A stretch of 64,000 nt of DNA from CACKLF01 sp002725175 (GTDB lineage: Bacteria; Pseudomonadota; Alphaproteobacteria; Rhodobacterales; Rhodobacteraceae): contig PBQX02000116.1 in NCBI GenBank assembly GCA_002725175.2, positions 14,703-78,702 of the forward strand. The letters are read 5' to 3'. The position numbers and the translations under genes are program-made. Shown here in pieces: positions 1 to 8,835 of this stretch (position 1 is its first letter; every line of letters starts with the position of its first letter). The notes below the pieces were generated by a model. That model searched no databases, had not been told where the DNA came from, and worked only from the letters and a program-made list of their open reading frames with translations.

Positions 1-570
1 ACAAGATGGTAGAACTCTTAGAAAAAAAGAAAAGAAACTTTCGTTGTATCTTGCGGTCACGGCATCCTTGGAAGTACCGACGTATCTATGATGAACTAAA
101 AGATGTTCAGTTCTAAAATGTCCGTAAAGTGACATGGCCATTAAAATATCAGCCAGCCACCTGTCTCCTGAGGATTTTTGATGCATTAGTTCATGGGCAA
201 AGGTGATGCCTACAGCACCTGTTACCATTCCTTGGGCCATCAAAAGAAAAATGCATTCCCAAGTCGAAAGATGTTCAAAAGTAGCTACTGCAAATATGCA
301 CCAAAAAATCAATGAAAATTGAATTATAGGCCAGGTCCACAATATTACCTTATAATAAAATAAGTCTGTCTTTAATTGTGGATTAGGATTTTTAGTGGAT
401 ATTTTAAGTAAAAAATCAAAAAGAGTTATAAGAATATATCCAAAAATTGGTGCTATTAATATAGAATATCCACCAAAAAGGGATGAAATTACAATTATTG
501 GTGCAAAAATGAAAGGCAGCGCAAAAGACACTGCTGGTGATAATTCATCCTTTGATATTTCTGAACTCAT
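1..570 (-). CDS. alkB: Alkane 1-monooxygenase (AlkB family), N-terminal part, cut by window edge
   Basis: This is an open frame of 190 codons on the minus strand that begins with ATG at 570 and runs off the left edge, so the C-terminal half is missing. AlkB enzymes are integral-membrane di-iron oxygenases that hydroxylate the terminal carbon of medium-chain alkanes using rubredoxin. The translation shows several hydrophobic membrane segments (about residues 17-55 and 73-122). It then has two histidine boxes in the AlkB order: HELMH at 126-130 and EHLLVHH at 155-161, followed by the family-typical stretch VGTSKDAVTARYNESF. The third box (NxxRH) would lie outside the window. The gene is divergent from the MFS transporter, with about 90 bases between them. 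The family call is firm. Alkanes as substrate is inference, since AlkB relatives include fatty-acid and xylene hydroxylases. Confidence 0.85.
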   Translation of the reverse strand, partial: MSSEISKDELSPAVSFALPFIFAPIIVISSLFGGYSILIAPIFGYILITLFDFLLKISTKNPNPQLKTDLFYYKVILWTWPIIQFSLIFWCIFAVATFEHLSTWECIFLLMAQGMVTGAVGITFAHELMHQKSSGDRWLADILMAMSLYGHFRTEHLLVHHRYVGTSKDAVTARYNESFFSFFLRVLPSC

Positions 571-662
571 GCTCAAATTCTTTGTCAATTATTTTTATAT
601 TCATGTAACATCTGAGCTGTTAAATATAAAGTTGAAATTGTAAAACAGAAAAGGGCAAATAG

Positions 663-1856
663 ATTATTGGTGCAATAAAATCGAAGAAAGTCGATGACAT
701 TTTCTTAAACATCAGTCATTTCTTGGATCACTTTATGATGCTTATATTTGCCAAGTCAGCTTATGATTCTGGGAAAAGCTTTGGTCTTTCTTTCGAAGAA
801 ATAATATTTTATGGCACTTTCGGTTTTTTTCTGTTTGGTGCGGCATCACCTATAGCTGCAAGCTTTGCTCGAAAATATTCTCGAAGTTTAATGCTGGTTA
901 TATATCATTTTGGAATCGGTTTTTCGGCGATTATAGCAGGGTTTTCAACTGATATTATACAATTTGCAATTGCCATTTCTTTTATTGGACTTTTTGCAGC
1001 CATATACCACCCGGTGGGAATTGCAATGTTAATTGAAAGTAATTTAAAGGTGGGATTTCGGTTGGGCATAAATGGTGTGTTTGGAAATATGGGTGTGGCG
1101 GCAGCGCCATTGGTAACGGGCATTTTAATTGCTTATGGTAACTGGCGCATAAGTTTTATTGTTCCAGGAGTGTTTTGCATTGGGTACGGAGTAGTTTTTC
1201 TTACTAGCCTTAAAGAAGAAATATCCATGAAGACTGCAAAGCTTAAGGCCAGAAAAAATGAAATGGCTCCTAGTTGGGAAAGAGCACTATTAGCGCTTGT
1301 TTTTTCTACTTTAAGTGGAGGATTTATTTTTGGAGGTGTAACTTTCCTGATTCCGAGATATTTCGAAGTGGCAATGCAAAATATATCGACGTCCATTGTG
1401 GTTACAGGTCTTCTAGCTTCACTTGTTTATTCAATGGCATCTTTTTCTCAAGTAATTGTAGGTTGGTCGGTCGACCGTTATTCACCAAGAAAAATTCTTT
1501 TACTAATGGGATTTGGGCAGATGATTTTTATCTTTTTGGCATCTCAATATAACGATTATATTCTTATCTTTGTGATGTTAATGGCAATGACATTTGTATT
1601 TGGACAAATTCCGATTACTGACACAATAATTTCTAGATTTGTGCCAGATAGGCTGAGGGATCGTATTTTGAGTTGGAAATTCCTACTGAACTTAGTAGTA
1701 GGAGCCACCGTTTTACCAATCTGTAGTTTTGTTCTTAGGTCAGGTTTTAATATTAGCTCAATATTCATAATGATGAGCATGATAGCTACCTGTATTTTGA
1801 TCGCTGCCATAATATTGCCAAATCAGCCTAACCATCAAAGGGTCGATTTAGCGTGA
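663..1856 (+). CDS. MFS transporter, probable ATT start
   Basis: This is a major facilitator superfamily permease with about 12 hydrophobic segments and an RKYSR-type loop after the second membrane helix. The substrate is unknown. The first standard start is TTG at 723, which would begin inside the first membrane helix. The frame stays open upstream to a stop at 660-662 and encodes ISHF directly before LDHF. I recall relatives carrying an HFxDHxxMLIF-like N-terminus, so the extra residues look genuine. An AAAAGGG ribosome-binding site at 649-655 sits 7 bases before ATT at 663, which makes ATT the best candidate start. The protein would be 397 residues, or 377 if TTG 723 is used. It is divergently transcribed from alkB, so a role in hydrocarbon or fatty acid handling is possible but unproven. 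Confidence 0.75.
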   Translation: MIGAIKSKKVDDIFLNISHFLDHFMMLIFAKSAYDSGKSFGLSFEEIIFYGTFGFFLFGAASPIAASFARKYSRSLMLVIYHFGIGFSAIIAGFSTDIIQFAIAISFIGLFAAIYHPVGIAMLIESNLKVGFRLGINGVFGNMGVAAAPLVTGILIAYGNWRISFIVPGVFCIGYGVVFLTSLKEEISMKTAKLKARKNEMAPSWERALLALVFSTLSGGFIFGGVTFLIPRYFEVAMQNISTSIVVTGLLASLVYSMASFSQVIVGWSVDRYSPRKILLLMGFGQMIFIFLASQYNDYILIFVMLMAMTFVFGQIPITDTIISRFVPDRLRDRILSWKFLLNLVVGATVLPICSFVLRSGFNISSIFIMMSMIATCILIAAIILPNQPNHQRVDLA

Positions 1857-1953
1857 TTCAAACTAAAATAATAAATGGTGAAATTTGGTGTCGTTTTAGT
1901 AATTAAAAAGATAATCTTTTTTCTCTAATTACATATTTAAGAGGGTTTAGTTA

Positions 1954-2709
1954 ATGATGAAAGGTCTGGCAAGTTTTCCGATGTATGAAAGAAAAGAACT
2001 TGAAGCGCCGCACCATGAACTATGGTCCTTAATTCGTCTTGGAATGGATTCTAAGAGGTTGAAGGCCCCTCCTAACTTAACTACTGGAGACCGTGGAACA
2101 TCGATTTGGACTGAAGAAGGTCTAGTTATTAGCCAGACATGCGGCCTGCCTCTTAGGACTTTCTTAAAGGGAAAAGTGAGTTATATAGGAACGCCCATTT
2201 ATGATCTAGAGAACTGTCCGCCTGGATATTATAGGTCGGTCTTTATTGTTAATCAAAATAACAAATCAATAGACATCAAGGATTTTAGTAATAAAAAGTT
2301 TGCTTTTAATGGATATGATAGTCAATCAGGATATGCTGCACCATACAATTATTTTTTAGGCCTAAATATCTGGTTTAGTGAGTTGATCCTATCAGGATCA
2401 CATCGCAATTCAGCTTTAATGGTTGCAAATGGAAAAGCAGATATAGCGTGTATTGACGAAATCTCATGGGAGTTAATTAAACGTTTTGATAAATTTTCCT
2501 CTTCACTAGTTGAAATAGAAAAGACAAATCCAACTCCTGCTTTACCTTTTATAACTGTAAAATATGGAAAAGAAGTCCCTTATTTGTTTGATATCCTGGA
2601 AGCGGCAATAAAAAATCTTTCATCAACAAGTAGTAAAATTCTTCTCTTAAAGGGATTAAAAAGAATAGACTTAGAAAAATATTATGAAGTTCCTAATCCT
2701 AAGTTCTGA
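1954..2709 (+). CDS. PhnD/SsuA-like substrate-binding protein without a signal peptide
   Basis: The 251-residue protein resembles the phosphonate/transferrin-like periplasmic binding domain (PhnD family). It has an N-terminal SFPMYERKE segment, a central GTPIYD...CPPGYYRS block and a helix-forming region GSHRNSALMVANGKADIACID, which in this family precedes the ligand-binding lobe. The start is ATG preceded by GAGGG at 1942-1946. There is no N-terminal hydrophobic signal, so export is doubtful and a cytoplasmic ligand-binding or enzymatic role is possible. No ABC permease or ATPase lies nearby. It stands alone between the MFS gene and the convergent glycerate kinase. The family assignment is good; the ligand is unknown. 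Confidence 0.7.
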   Translation: MMKGLASFPMYERKELEAPHHELWSLIRLGMDSKRLKAPPNLTTGDRGTSIWTEEGLVISQTCGLPLRTFLKGKVSYIGTPIYDLENCPPGYYRSVFIVNQNNKSIDIKDFSNKKFAFNGYDSQSGYAAPYNYFLGLNIWFSELILSGSHRNSALMVANGKADIACIDEISWELIKRFDKFSSSLVEIEKTNPTPALPFITVKYGKEVPYLFDILEAAIKNLSSTSSKILLLKGLKRIDLEKYYEVPNPKF

Positions 2710-2739
2710 TATATTAATTAAAATCTTTAGACTAAGGAA

Positions 2740-4047
2740 TTAAATAACTTTAGGATATCTAATTATAAAGGCCCTAAAGTCATTAACATTAGTCAGTGTT
2801 GGACCAGTAATCACTTGATCTCCGATGAGCTTAAAAAATGAGTGACTATCGGAATTCTGTAAAAATGTCTTTGGATCCAGTTTTTTCCTTTTTGCTTTTT
2901 TTATTGTATTCGGTGTAACGATTGCTCCAGCAGCATTCCCTAGGCCATCAATGCCGTCAGTATCGCCTGCTAGAAGTGAGATACCAGACTGCCCTTTTAA
3001 AGTAATTGCCGCCGACAAGGCAAGCTCAGCATTTGGCCCTCCTTCACCTGAACCAGAGACATTTACCGTGCATTCGCCGCCCGAAAGTAAAATTATTGGT
3101 TTATCATCTGGTCTCATCTTGTATTGAATATCCTTGGCCAATTCAGCCAATTCAACACCTAGTGATTTTGCTTCGCCCTGAAGAGAATCTCCCAAGTATT
3201 TTACAGTAAATCCGAATGACTCTGCCTTAACCTGAGAAGCTTTAAGCGATTTATAAGCAGTTCCTATAACTATATTCTGAGTTCTGGATAGATAGCGGTG
3301 ATTTGGGGTTAGTACTTGAGAGTTTTTTTCTAATAACCTGATAGTTTCCTTTGACACATCTAACCGATACTTATTTATTATTTTAATTGCATCTAAGCCA
3401 GTTGTTATTTCGCCCGAAGTTATTCCCGATGCTATGTCAGACGGATCATCTCCAGAGACATCAGAAATTATTAGGCTTAAGACTTTTGCCGGGAAAGCAA
3501 TCTTTGATAATTGGCCTCCCTTAATTTCAGAGAGGTGTTTTCTTACAATATTTATTTCTTTAATTGAAGCGGAGGACATAAATAGGTGTGAGAAGATTTT
3601 CTGCTTTTCTATAAAGGAAACCCCCTTTCTCGGTTTGCATAAGAGTGCAGAACCTCCGCCCGAGATAAGGCAAAGAACGAAATCATTTTCTTTAAGAGAA
3701 CTTAAAAGGGTAATTATTTCATCAGTTGCATTTAGGCCATTTTCATCAGTAAACGGGTGAGCTGCTTCTAAGACTTTTATCCCTCGACATTCTAAGCCAT
3801 GACCATAGCGCGTCACTACAATACCTTCACATCTCCCCCAAACATTTTCTACTTCTTTTGCCATGGAAGCAGCTGCTTTACCAACTCCAACGATAATAGT
3901 CCGAGACATAGGTTTTTCTGGCAAGAACTTACTTAGCAATTCCCGAGGAGTTGCTGAATTAATGGCGGTTCTAAACAAATCCTGTAGAAAGGTTTCTTCC
4001 ATATTTTTAGAGAGCATTAGTTTTATTCGTTCCTGATTGCTTTTCAA
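2740..4047 (-). CDS. Glycerate 2-kinase (GckA/TtuD type)
   Basis: This is an ATP-dependent D-glycerate kinase that forms 2-phosphoglycerate and so feeds glycolate- or glycine-derived C3 carbon into central metabolism. The 435-residue length fits the MOFRL-type glycerate kinase family. Visible blocks are VGVGKAAASMA near residue 55, the glycine-rich CLISGGGSALL near 130 and the C-terminal LLSGGECTVN and LAGDTDGIDG motifs of the MOFRL domain. The frame opens with TTG at 4047. ATG at 4017 or 4002 would give a conventional N-terminus, and no ribosome-binding site decides between them. It is divergent from the glycine-cleavage operon, with the glycine riboswitch between, which suggests linked C2 metabolism. 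Confidence 0.88.
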   Translation of the reverse strand: MKSNQERIKLMLSKNMEETFLQDLFRTAINSATPRELLSKFLPEKPMSRTIIVGVGKAAASMAKEVENVWGRCEGIVVTRYGHGLECRGIKVLEAAHPFTDENGLNATDEIITLLSSLKENDFVLCLISGGGSALLCKPRKGVSFIEKQKIFSHLFMSSASIKEINIVRKHLSEIKGGQLSKIAFPAKVLSLIISDVSGDDPSDIASGITSGEITTGLDAIKIINKYRLDVSKETIRLLEKNSQVLTPNHRYLSRTQNIVIGTAYKSLKASQVKAESFGFTVKYLGDSLQGEAKSLGVELAELAKDIQYKMRPDDKPIILLSGGECTVNVSGSGEGGPNAELALSAAITLKGQSGISLLAGDTDGIDGLGNAAGAIVTPNTIKKAKRKKLDPKTFLQNSDSHSFFKLIGDQVITGPTLTNVNDFRAFIIRYPKVI

Positions 4048-4164
4048 ATCCTATGTTATATTTCTTTCCATAAAACTAACAAAAGAATAATAATTTTATT
4101 TTTGTGCAATAGGGAATTTATTCCTTGAAATGCAAAATTTAGTGTAATACCGTCTAGCGAAGTA

Positions 4165-4312
4165 TCGGGAGAAACTGATTTTTTCAGTTCCGAAGGAGCA
4201 ACCACCCCGGAAACTCTCAGGAAAAAAGGACCGTTACTTTTGTACACTCTGGAGAGAGGCTAGATTTGGTCCGCCGAAGGGATAATGATCTCAGGCAAAT
4301 GAACAGAGGGGG
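4165..4312 (+). promoter_or_regulatory. Tandem glycine riboswitch (gcvT RNA), two aptamers
   Basis: Both glycine aptamers are recognisable. The first has CGGGAGA at 4166, CCGAAGGAGCAA at 4190-4201, CCCCGGAAACTCTCAGG at 4205-4221 and GGACCG at 4228-4233. The second has CTCTGGAGAG at 4248-4257, CCGCCGAAGGG at 4271-4281, ATCTCAGGCAAA at 4288-4299 and CAGAGGGG at 4305-4312. These are the conserved cores of the gcvT RNA family, which bind glycine and usually turn on the downstream cleavage operon. Between aptamer 2 and the gcvT start lie a GCAC/GTGC pair (4324-4327 with 4340-4343) and a CCGGT/ACCGG hairpin (4355-4359 with 4368-4372). The latter ends just before the AGGAGG site. No U-run follows, so control of translation initiation is more likely than termination (inference). 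Confidence 0.95.
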
Positions 4313-4391
4313 TATCGCCTAGCGCACCATTCTAACGATGTGCAGGGTAGGATGCCGGTATTCTATAACCGGAATAAAGGAGGAAGATGCG

Positions 4392-5525
4392 TTGGTAGAG
4401 ATCAACAAGACAGCCCTTTATAATTTTCATTCCCAAATGGGAGGGAAGATAGTGCCATTTGCAGGTTATGAGATGCCTGTCCAATATGGTGCAGGCATAA
4501 TGCAGGAACATTTATTTTGTAGAGAATCGTCAGCACTATTTGATGTTAGTCACATGGGTCAGATAATTGTAAGGCCCTCTATGGGCCGGAATGATAGCGT
4601 AGCTGAACATCTTGAAAAGCTGATACCAGTTGATTTAAAGAATTTGGGTAAGAACCGACAAAGATATGGATTTTTTCTCAATGAAGATGGCGGAATAATT
4701 GATGATTTGATGATTACTAATAAGGGTGATCATTTTCTTATTGTTGCGAATGCTGCAAGAAAAGACATTGACTTGAAACATCTAAATGAAAAAATAGGTG
4801 GAAATGTGGACGCACACCTTCTTGAGGGTAGATCCTTAATAGCTATTCAAGGCCCAAAATCTGAAAAAATTCTTAATGAATTTTTTAGAGACATTTCTAA
4901 AATGAATTTTTTGGATGTGCGAACATTTAGCTATAAAGGCGAGGACATTTGGATTTCAAGATCAGGTTACACAGGAGAAGATGGTTTTGAAATTTCGGTA
5001 GAAGATGAATTAGTTGAAGAATTTGCAACTGACTTACTTAAAAGTGATTATGTTAATTTGGCTGGCCTAGGTGCTAGAGACTCTCTTCGTTTGGAGGGGT
5101 CACTCTGTCTTTATGGCCAAGATATTAAGGAGGATATTTCTCCAGTTGAAGCGAGATTAACTTGGGCAATACAAAAATCTAGGCGGGAAGACGGTGAGAG
5201 GGGAAGAAATTTTCCTGGCGCTACCGTTATATATAATCAAATAAAAAATGGGGTGGATAAAGTTAGAGTTGGTTTAATCCCTGAAGGTAAAGCTCCGGTA
5301 CGTGGTGGAGCCAAATTATATAAGGAACAAGAAGGGAAAAGCTTAATAGGAGAAGTTACTTCAGGAGGCTATTCACCATCTTTGGGAAAGCCAATATCAA
5401 TGGGGTACATCTTTAGTAAAAGTGGGGAAGACTTTGGGAAAAGAATTTTTGCGGAAGTGAGAGGGAAATTGTTGCCAATAAGTATAGTTGACATACCTTT
5501 TTTGCCAAATAAGTTTAAAAGATAA
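4392..5525 (+). CDS. gcvT: Aminomethyltransferase, glycine cleavage T protein
   Basis: The T protein transfers the methylene group from aminomethyl-lipoyl-H protein to tetrahydrofolate and releases ammonia. The protein has the family N-terminus KTALYNFHSQMGGK, then VPFAGYEMPVQY, FDVSHMGQ, the folate-site segment SGYTGEDGFEI and GLGARDSLRLE. The frame is open further upstream to 4338, but TTG at 4392 lies 8 bases after an AGGAGG at about 4379-4384 and puts the conserved N-terminus first, giving 377 residues, normal for GcvT. The upstream part of the longer frame would overlap the riboswitch expression platform. It is the first gene of gcvT-gcvH-gcvP and is controlled by the glycine riboswitch. 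Confidence 0.96.
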   Translation: MVEINKTALYNFHSQMGGKIVPFAGYEMPVQYGAGIMQEHLFCRESSALFDVSHMGQIIVRPSMGRNDSVAEHLEKLIPVDLKNLGKNRQRYGFFLNEDGGIIDDLMITNKGDHFLIVANAARKDIDLKHLNEKIGGNVDAHLLEGRSLIAIQGPKSEKILNEFFRDISKMNFLDVRTFSYKGEDIWISRSGYTGEDGFEISVEDELVEEFATDLLKSDYVNLAGLGARDSLRLEGSLCLYGQDIKEDISPVEARLTWAIQKSRREDGERGRNFPGATVIYNQIKNGVDKVRVGLIPEGKAPVRGGAKLYKEQEGKSLIGEVTSGGYSPSLGKPISMGYIFSKSGEDFGKRIFAEVRGKLLPISIVDIPFLPNKFKR

Positions 5526-5540
5526 TAATGGGAGGAACAA

Positions 5541-5900
5541 ATGAAATATACTGAAGAACATGAATGGTTATTGAAAGAGGGTGATACAGTAACTGTCGGA
5601 ATAACAGAGCATGCAGCTACAGAACTAGGCGACCTAGTTTTTGTCGAACTGCCTGAAGAAGGAATATTGGTAAAAAAGGATCAGGAGATTGTTGTAATAG
5701 AGAGTGTTAAGGCTGCCTCTGATATTATGGCTCCTCTAGATGGAAAGATATTAGAGGTTAATTCTGCTATTGTAGACAATCCAACACTTGTAAATGAAGA
5801 TCCTACTGGAGAGGCTTGGTTCTTTAAGATGAAGCTAGATAAACCAGATGAATATGATGATCTTCTAGATGAAGCAGAATATAAGGCCTTAATCGGATAG
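5541..5900 (+). CDS. gcvH: Glycine cleavage H protein (lipoyl carrier)
   Basis: This small lipoyl protein shuttles the aminomethyl group from P to T protein. Its 119 residues are close to the usual length of about 125. The lipoylated lysine is K57 in the motif ESVKAASD. The N-terminal YTEEHEWL and the C-terminal NPTLVNEDPTGEAWF are classic for GcvH. It lies 15 bases after gcvT with a GGGAGG-like ribosome-binding site, and 24 bases before gcvP, so it is in the same operon. Confidence 0.97.
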   Translation: MKYTEEHEWLLKEGDTVTVGITEHAATELGDLVFVELPEEGILVKKDQEIVVIESVKAASDIMAPLDGKILEVNSAIVDNPTLVNEDPTGEAWFFKMKLDKPDEYDDLLDEAEYKALIG

Positions 5901-5924
5901 AAAAACTTATCTTTAGAGGGAATA

Positions 5925-8777
5925 ATGACTTTTGAACCAACAGAATATTTGCCTTATGACTTTGCCAATAGAAGACATATAGGGCCGTCACCAGCTGAAA
6001 TGAAAGAAATGTTTGATCTGCTAGAAGTGAGTGGGATCGATCAGTTGATTGACCAAACAATACCCCAGAAAATGAGACAAAAATCACCATTAAAGTGGGA
6101 AAAACCAAGGTCAGAAAGAGAGATGCTTTATCAAATGCGTGAAACTGCACGCAAAAACAGGCATATGACTACTTTAATTGGACAGGGTTATTATGGCACT
6201 GTTACACCCCCTGCCATACAAAGAAATATATTAGAGAACCCTGCTTGGTATACATCCTACACTCCCTATCAACCGGAAATATCTCAAGGAAGATTAGAGG
6301 CGCTTTTAAATTTTCAAACGATGATCAGTGACTTAACTGGCCTTGAGATTGCAAATGCTTCACTTCTTGATGAATCAACCGCGTGTGCTGAGGCCATGTC
6401 TATGGCACATCGAATATCAAAAAGTAAATCCAATGTCTTTTTTGTTGACCATAAGTGTCACCCCCAAAATATAGAAGTTATTAAGACAAGAGCTGAGCCA
6501 CTAGGCTTTGAGATAATAATTGGGGATCCAGAAAAGGAGCTAGAGTATTCAGAGGTTTTTGGAGCGATATTTCAGTATCCAGGAACTTTTGGATTTCTTA
6601 GAGATTTTACAGAGCATATTAAGAAACTTCACTCTTTTCAGGCTATTGCGACCGTTGTGGCTGACCCTCTTGCTCTTACTCTATTAAAGGAACCTGGAGC
6701 TATGGGCGCAGACATAGCTGTGGGATCAACACAGAGGTTTGGGGTTCCACAGGGATTTGGAGGTCCACATGCAGCATACATGGCAACGAAAGAGCAGCAT
6801 AAAAGATCAATGCCTGGTAGAATAGTTGGAGTATCGATTGATAGTAGAGGTAATAGAGCTTACCGATTGGCCTTACAAACTAGAGAGCAACATATTAGGC
6901 GAGAAAAGGCAACAAGCAATGTTTGCACAGCTCAAGCTCTTCTTGCAGTTATGGCTTCGTTTTATGCTGTAATGCATGGACCAGAAGGTTTGAAAGCAAT
7001 TGCACAAAGAATTCATAGAAAGACCGTTAGGTTGGCGAAAGGACTTGAAACGGTCGGTCTAAAAATAGAGCAGGAACACTTTTTTGATACCATCACTGTT
7101 GATGTTGGTTCAATGCAAAATGTGATAATTAAATCAGCAGTAAATGAAAATATAAATCTGAGGAGAGTTGGGGAATCTAGAATTGGAATCTCCTTAGATG
7201 AAAGAACTAGAACAGCTACTATTGAGGCAATTTGGCGAGCTTTTGGAATATCGCTTAAGGATGAGGATTTGACAGCGGAATACCGAATACCAGATAACTT
7301 ATTAAGAGAATCTGATTTTTTAACTCATCCTGTTTTTCACATGAATAGAGCTGAAAGTGAAATGACCAGATATATGAGAAGGCTTGTTGACAGAGATCTT
7401 GCATTAGATAGATCAATGATACCTTTGGGTTCTTGTACAATGAAATTGAATGCCTCAGCTGAAATGCTTCCACTTACTTGGCCAGAATTTTCACAGGTTC
7501 ATCCTTTTGTTCCTGAAGATCAAGCCTTGGGGTATAAGGAGATGATAACTGATTTATCGAAAAAGTTATGTGATGTAACAGGCTATGATGCCATATCGAT
7601 GCAATCAAATTCTGGCGCCCAAGGTGAATATGCGGGTTTGCTAACAATAAATGCATATCATAAGTCCAGAGGGGAGGAGAGCAGGGATATTTGTCTCATT
7701 CCAGTTTCTGCTCATGGAACAAATCCGGCATCTGCTCAAATGGCTGGGCTAAAAGTTATTCCTGTAAAGACATCTGATAATGGGGATGTAGATCTAGATG
7801 ATTTTAGAACCAAGGCAAAAGAGAATGCTCAGCATCTAGCAGCTTGCATGATAACCTATCCGTCAACTCATGGAGTTTTTGAAGAAACCGTACAGGAAAT
7901 ATGCAAGATAACTCACGATTTTGGTGGCCAAGTTTATTTGGATGGTGCAAACCTAAATGCGATGGTTGGCTTGGTTAAGCCTGGTGAATTAGGTGCTGAT
8001 GTAAGCCACTTAAATTTGCATAAGACTTTTGCAATACCTCATGGCGGTGGTGGGCCTGGAATGGGCCCCATTGGTGTAAAAAAACATTTGGAAGAATTCT
8101 TACCTGGTCACCCAATGTCTGATAATAGGCCAGGGGCTGTTTCAGGTGCACCATATGGTTCAGGTTCTATCCTTGCGATATCATGGAGTTATTGTTTAAT
8201 GATGGGTGGTAGTGGTTTAACACAAGCAACTCGAGTGGCTATTCTTAATGCAAACTATATTGCAAAAAGATTAAGTGCTGTTTATCCCATACTTTATAAA
8301 GGCCCAAATGATCGAATAGCGCATGAATGTATTATTGATGTTAGGCCTATGACAGATGAAACAGGTGTTACTGTCGATGACATAGCCAAAAGGTTGGTGG
8401 ATTGTGGATTTCATGCCCCTACCATGAGCTTTCCTGTTGCAGGCACTTTAATGATTGAACCTACAGAAAGTGAAACAAAAGCTGAATTGGATAGGTTTTG
8501 TGATGCAATGATTGCGATCCATGCAGAGGCTGAAGATATAAAAGATGGAAAAATTGACAAGGAAAACAATCCTCTAAAAAATGCTCCACATACAGTTGAA
8601 GATTTAGTTGGAGACTGGAATCGACCATACACAAGAGAGCAAGCTTGTTTTCCACCAGGAGCATTTAGAGTCGATAAGTACTGGCCACCGGTGAATAGGG
8701 TAGATAATGCCTTTGGGGATAGAAATTTGATCTGTACCTGCCCTCCTATGTCAGATTATTTGGAAGCAGCAGAGTAA
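5925..8777 (+). CDS. gcvP: Glycine dehydrogenase (decarboxylating), P protein
   Basis: This PLP enzyme decarboxylates glycine and loads the aminomethyl group onto GcvH. At 950 residues it is the fused single-chain type, in contrast to the split GcvPA/GcvPB form. The N-terminal half starts with RRHIGPS and carries LIGQGYYGT, TPYQPEISQGRLEALLNFQT and LLDESTA. The C-terminal half carries the PLP lysine K700 in LNLHKTF followed by IPHGGGGPGMGP. It ends with the typical VDNAFGDRNLICTCPP motif. ATG is preceded by GAGGG. It is the last gene of the riboswitch-controlled operon, and the downstream CoA-transferase has its own spacing of about 58 bases. Confidence 0.97.
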   Translation: MTFEPTEYLPYDFANRRHIGPSPAEMKEMFDLLEVSGIDQLIDQTIPQKMRQKSPLKWEKPRSEREMLYQMRETARKNRHMTTLIGQGYYGTVTPPAIQRNILENPAWYTSYTPYQPEISQGRLEALLNFQTMISDLTGLEIANASLLDESTACAEAMSMAHRISKSKSNVFFVDHKCHPQNIEVIKTRAEPLGFEIIIGDPEKELEYSEVFGAIFQYPGTFGFLRDFTEHIKKLHSFQAIATVVADPLALTLLKEPGAMGADIAVGSTQRFGVPQGFGGPHAAYMATKEQHKRSMPGRIVGVSIDSRGNRAYRLALQTREQHIRREKATSNVCTAQALLAVMASFYAVMHGPEGLKAIAQRIHRKTVRLAKGLETVGLKIEQEHFFDTITVDVGSMQNVIIKSAVNENINLRRVGESRIGISLDERTRTATIEAIWRAFGISLKDEDLTAEYRIPDNLLRESDFLTHPVFHMNRAESEMTRYMRRLVDRDLALDRSMIPLGSCTMKLNASAEMLPLTWPEFSQVHPFVPEDQALGYKEMITDLSKKLCDVTGYDAISMQSNSGAQGEYAGLLTINAYHKSRGEESRDICLIPVSAHGTNPASAQMAGLKVIPVKTSDNGDVDLDDFRTKAKENAQHLAACMITYPSTHGVFEETVQEICKITHDFGGQVYLDGANLNAMVGLVKPGELGADVSHLNLHKTFAIPHGGGGPGMGPIGVKKHLEEFLPGHPMSDNRPGAVSGAPYGSGSILAISWSYCLMMGGSGLTQATRVAILNANYIAKRLSAVYPILYKGPNDRIAHECIIDVRPMTDETGVTVDDIAKRLVDCGFHAPTMSFPVAGTLMIEPTESETKAELDRFCDAMIAIHAEAEDIKDGKIDKENNPLKNAPHTVEDLVGDWNRPYTREQACFPPGAFRVDKYWPPVNRVDNAFGDRNLICTCPPMSDYLEAAE

Positions 8778-8835
8778 GAAAAATTGATCTAGGATACACA
8801 GATTAAATTAACTTAAAAGAAAAGTGGAGGTTCTC

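Noticed and set aside
395..643. 82-residue frame on the plus strand near the left edge
   Set aside because: It lies antisense inside the AlkB reading frame, which carries clear histidine boxes.
1905..1921. AT-only palindrome AAAAAGAT-A-ATCTTTTT followed by T
   Set aside because: A one-base centre gives no usable hairpin loop and the stem lacks G/C pairs, so I do not call a terminator.
4056..4247. 63-residue open frame on the minus strand
   Set aside because: It overlaps the first aptamer of the glycine riboswitch and has no recognisable protein pattern; RNA structure explains the sequence.
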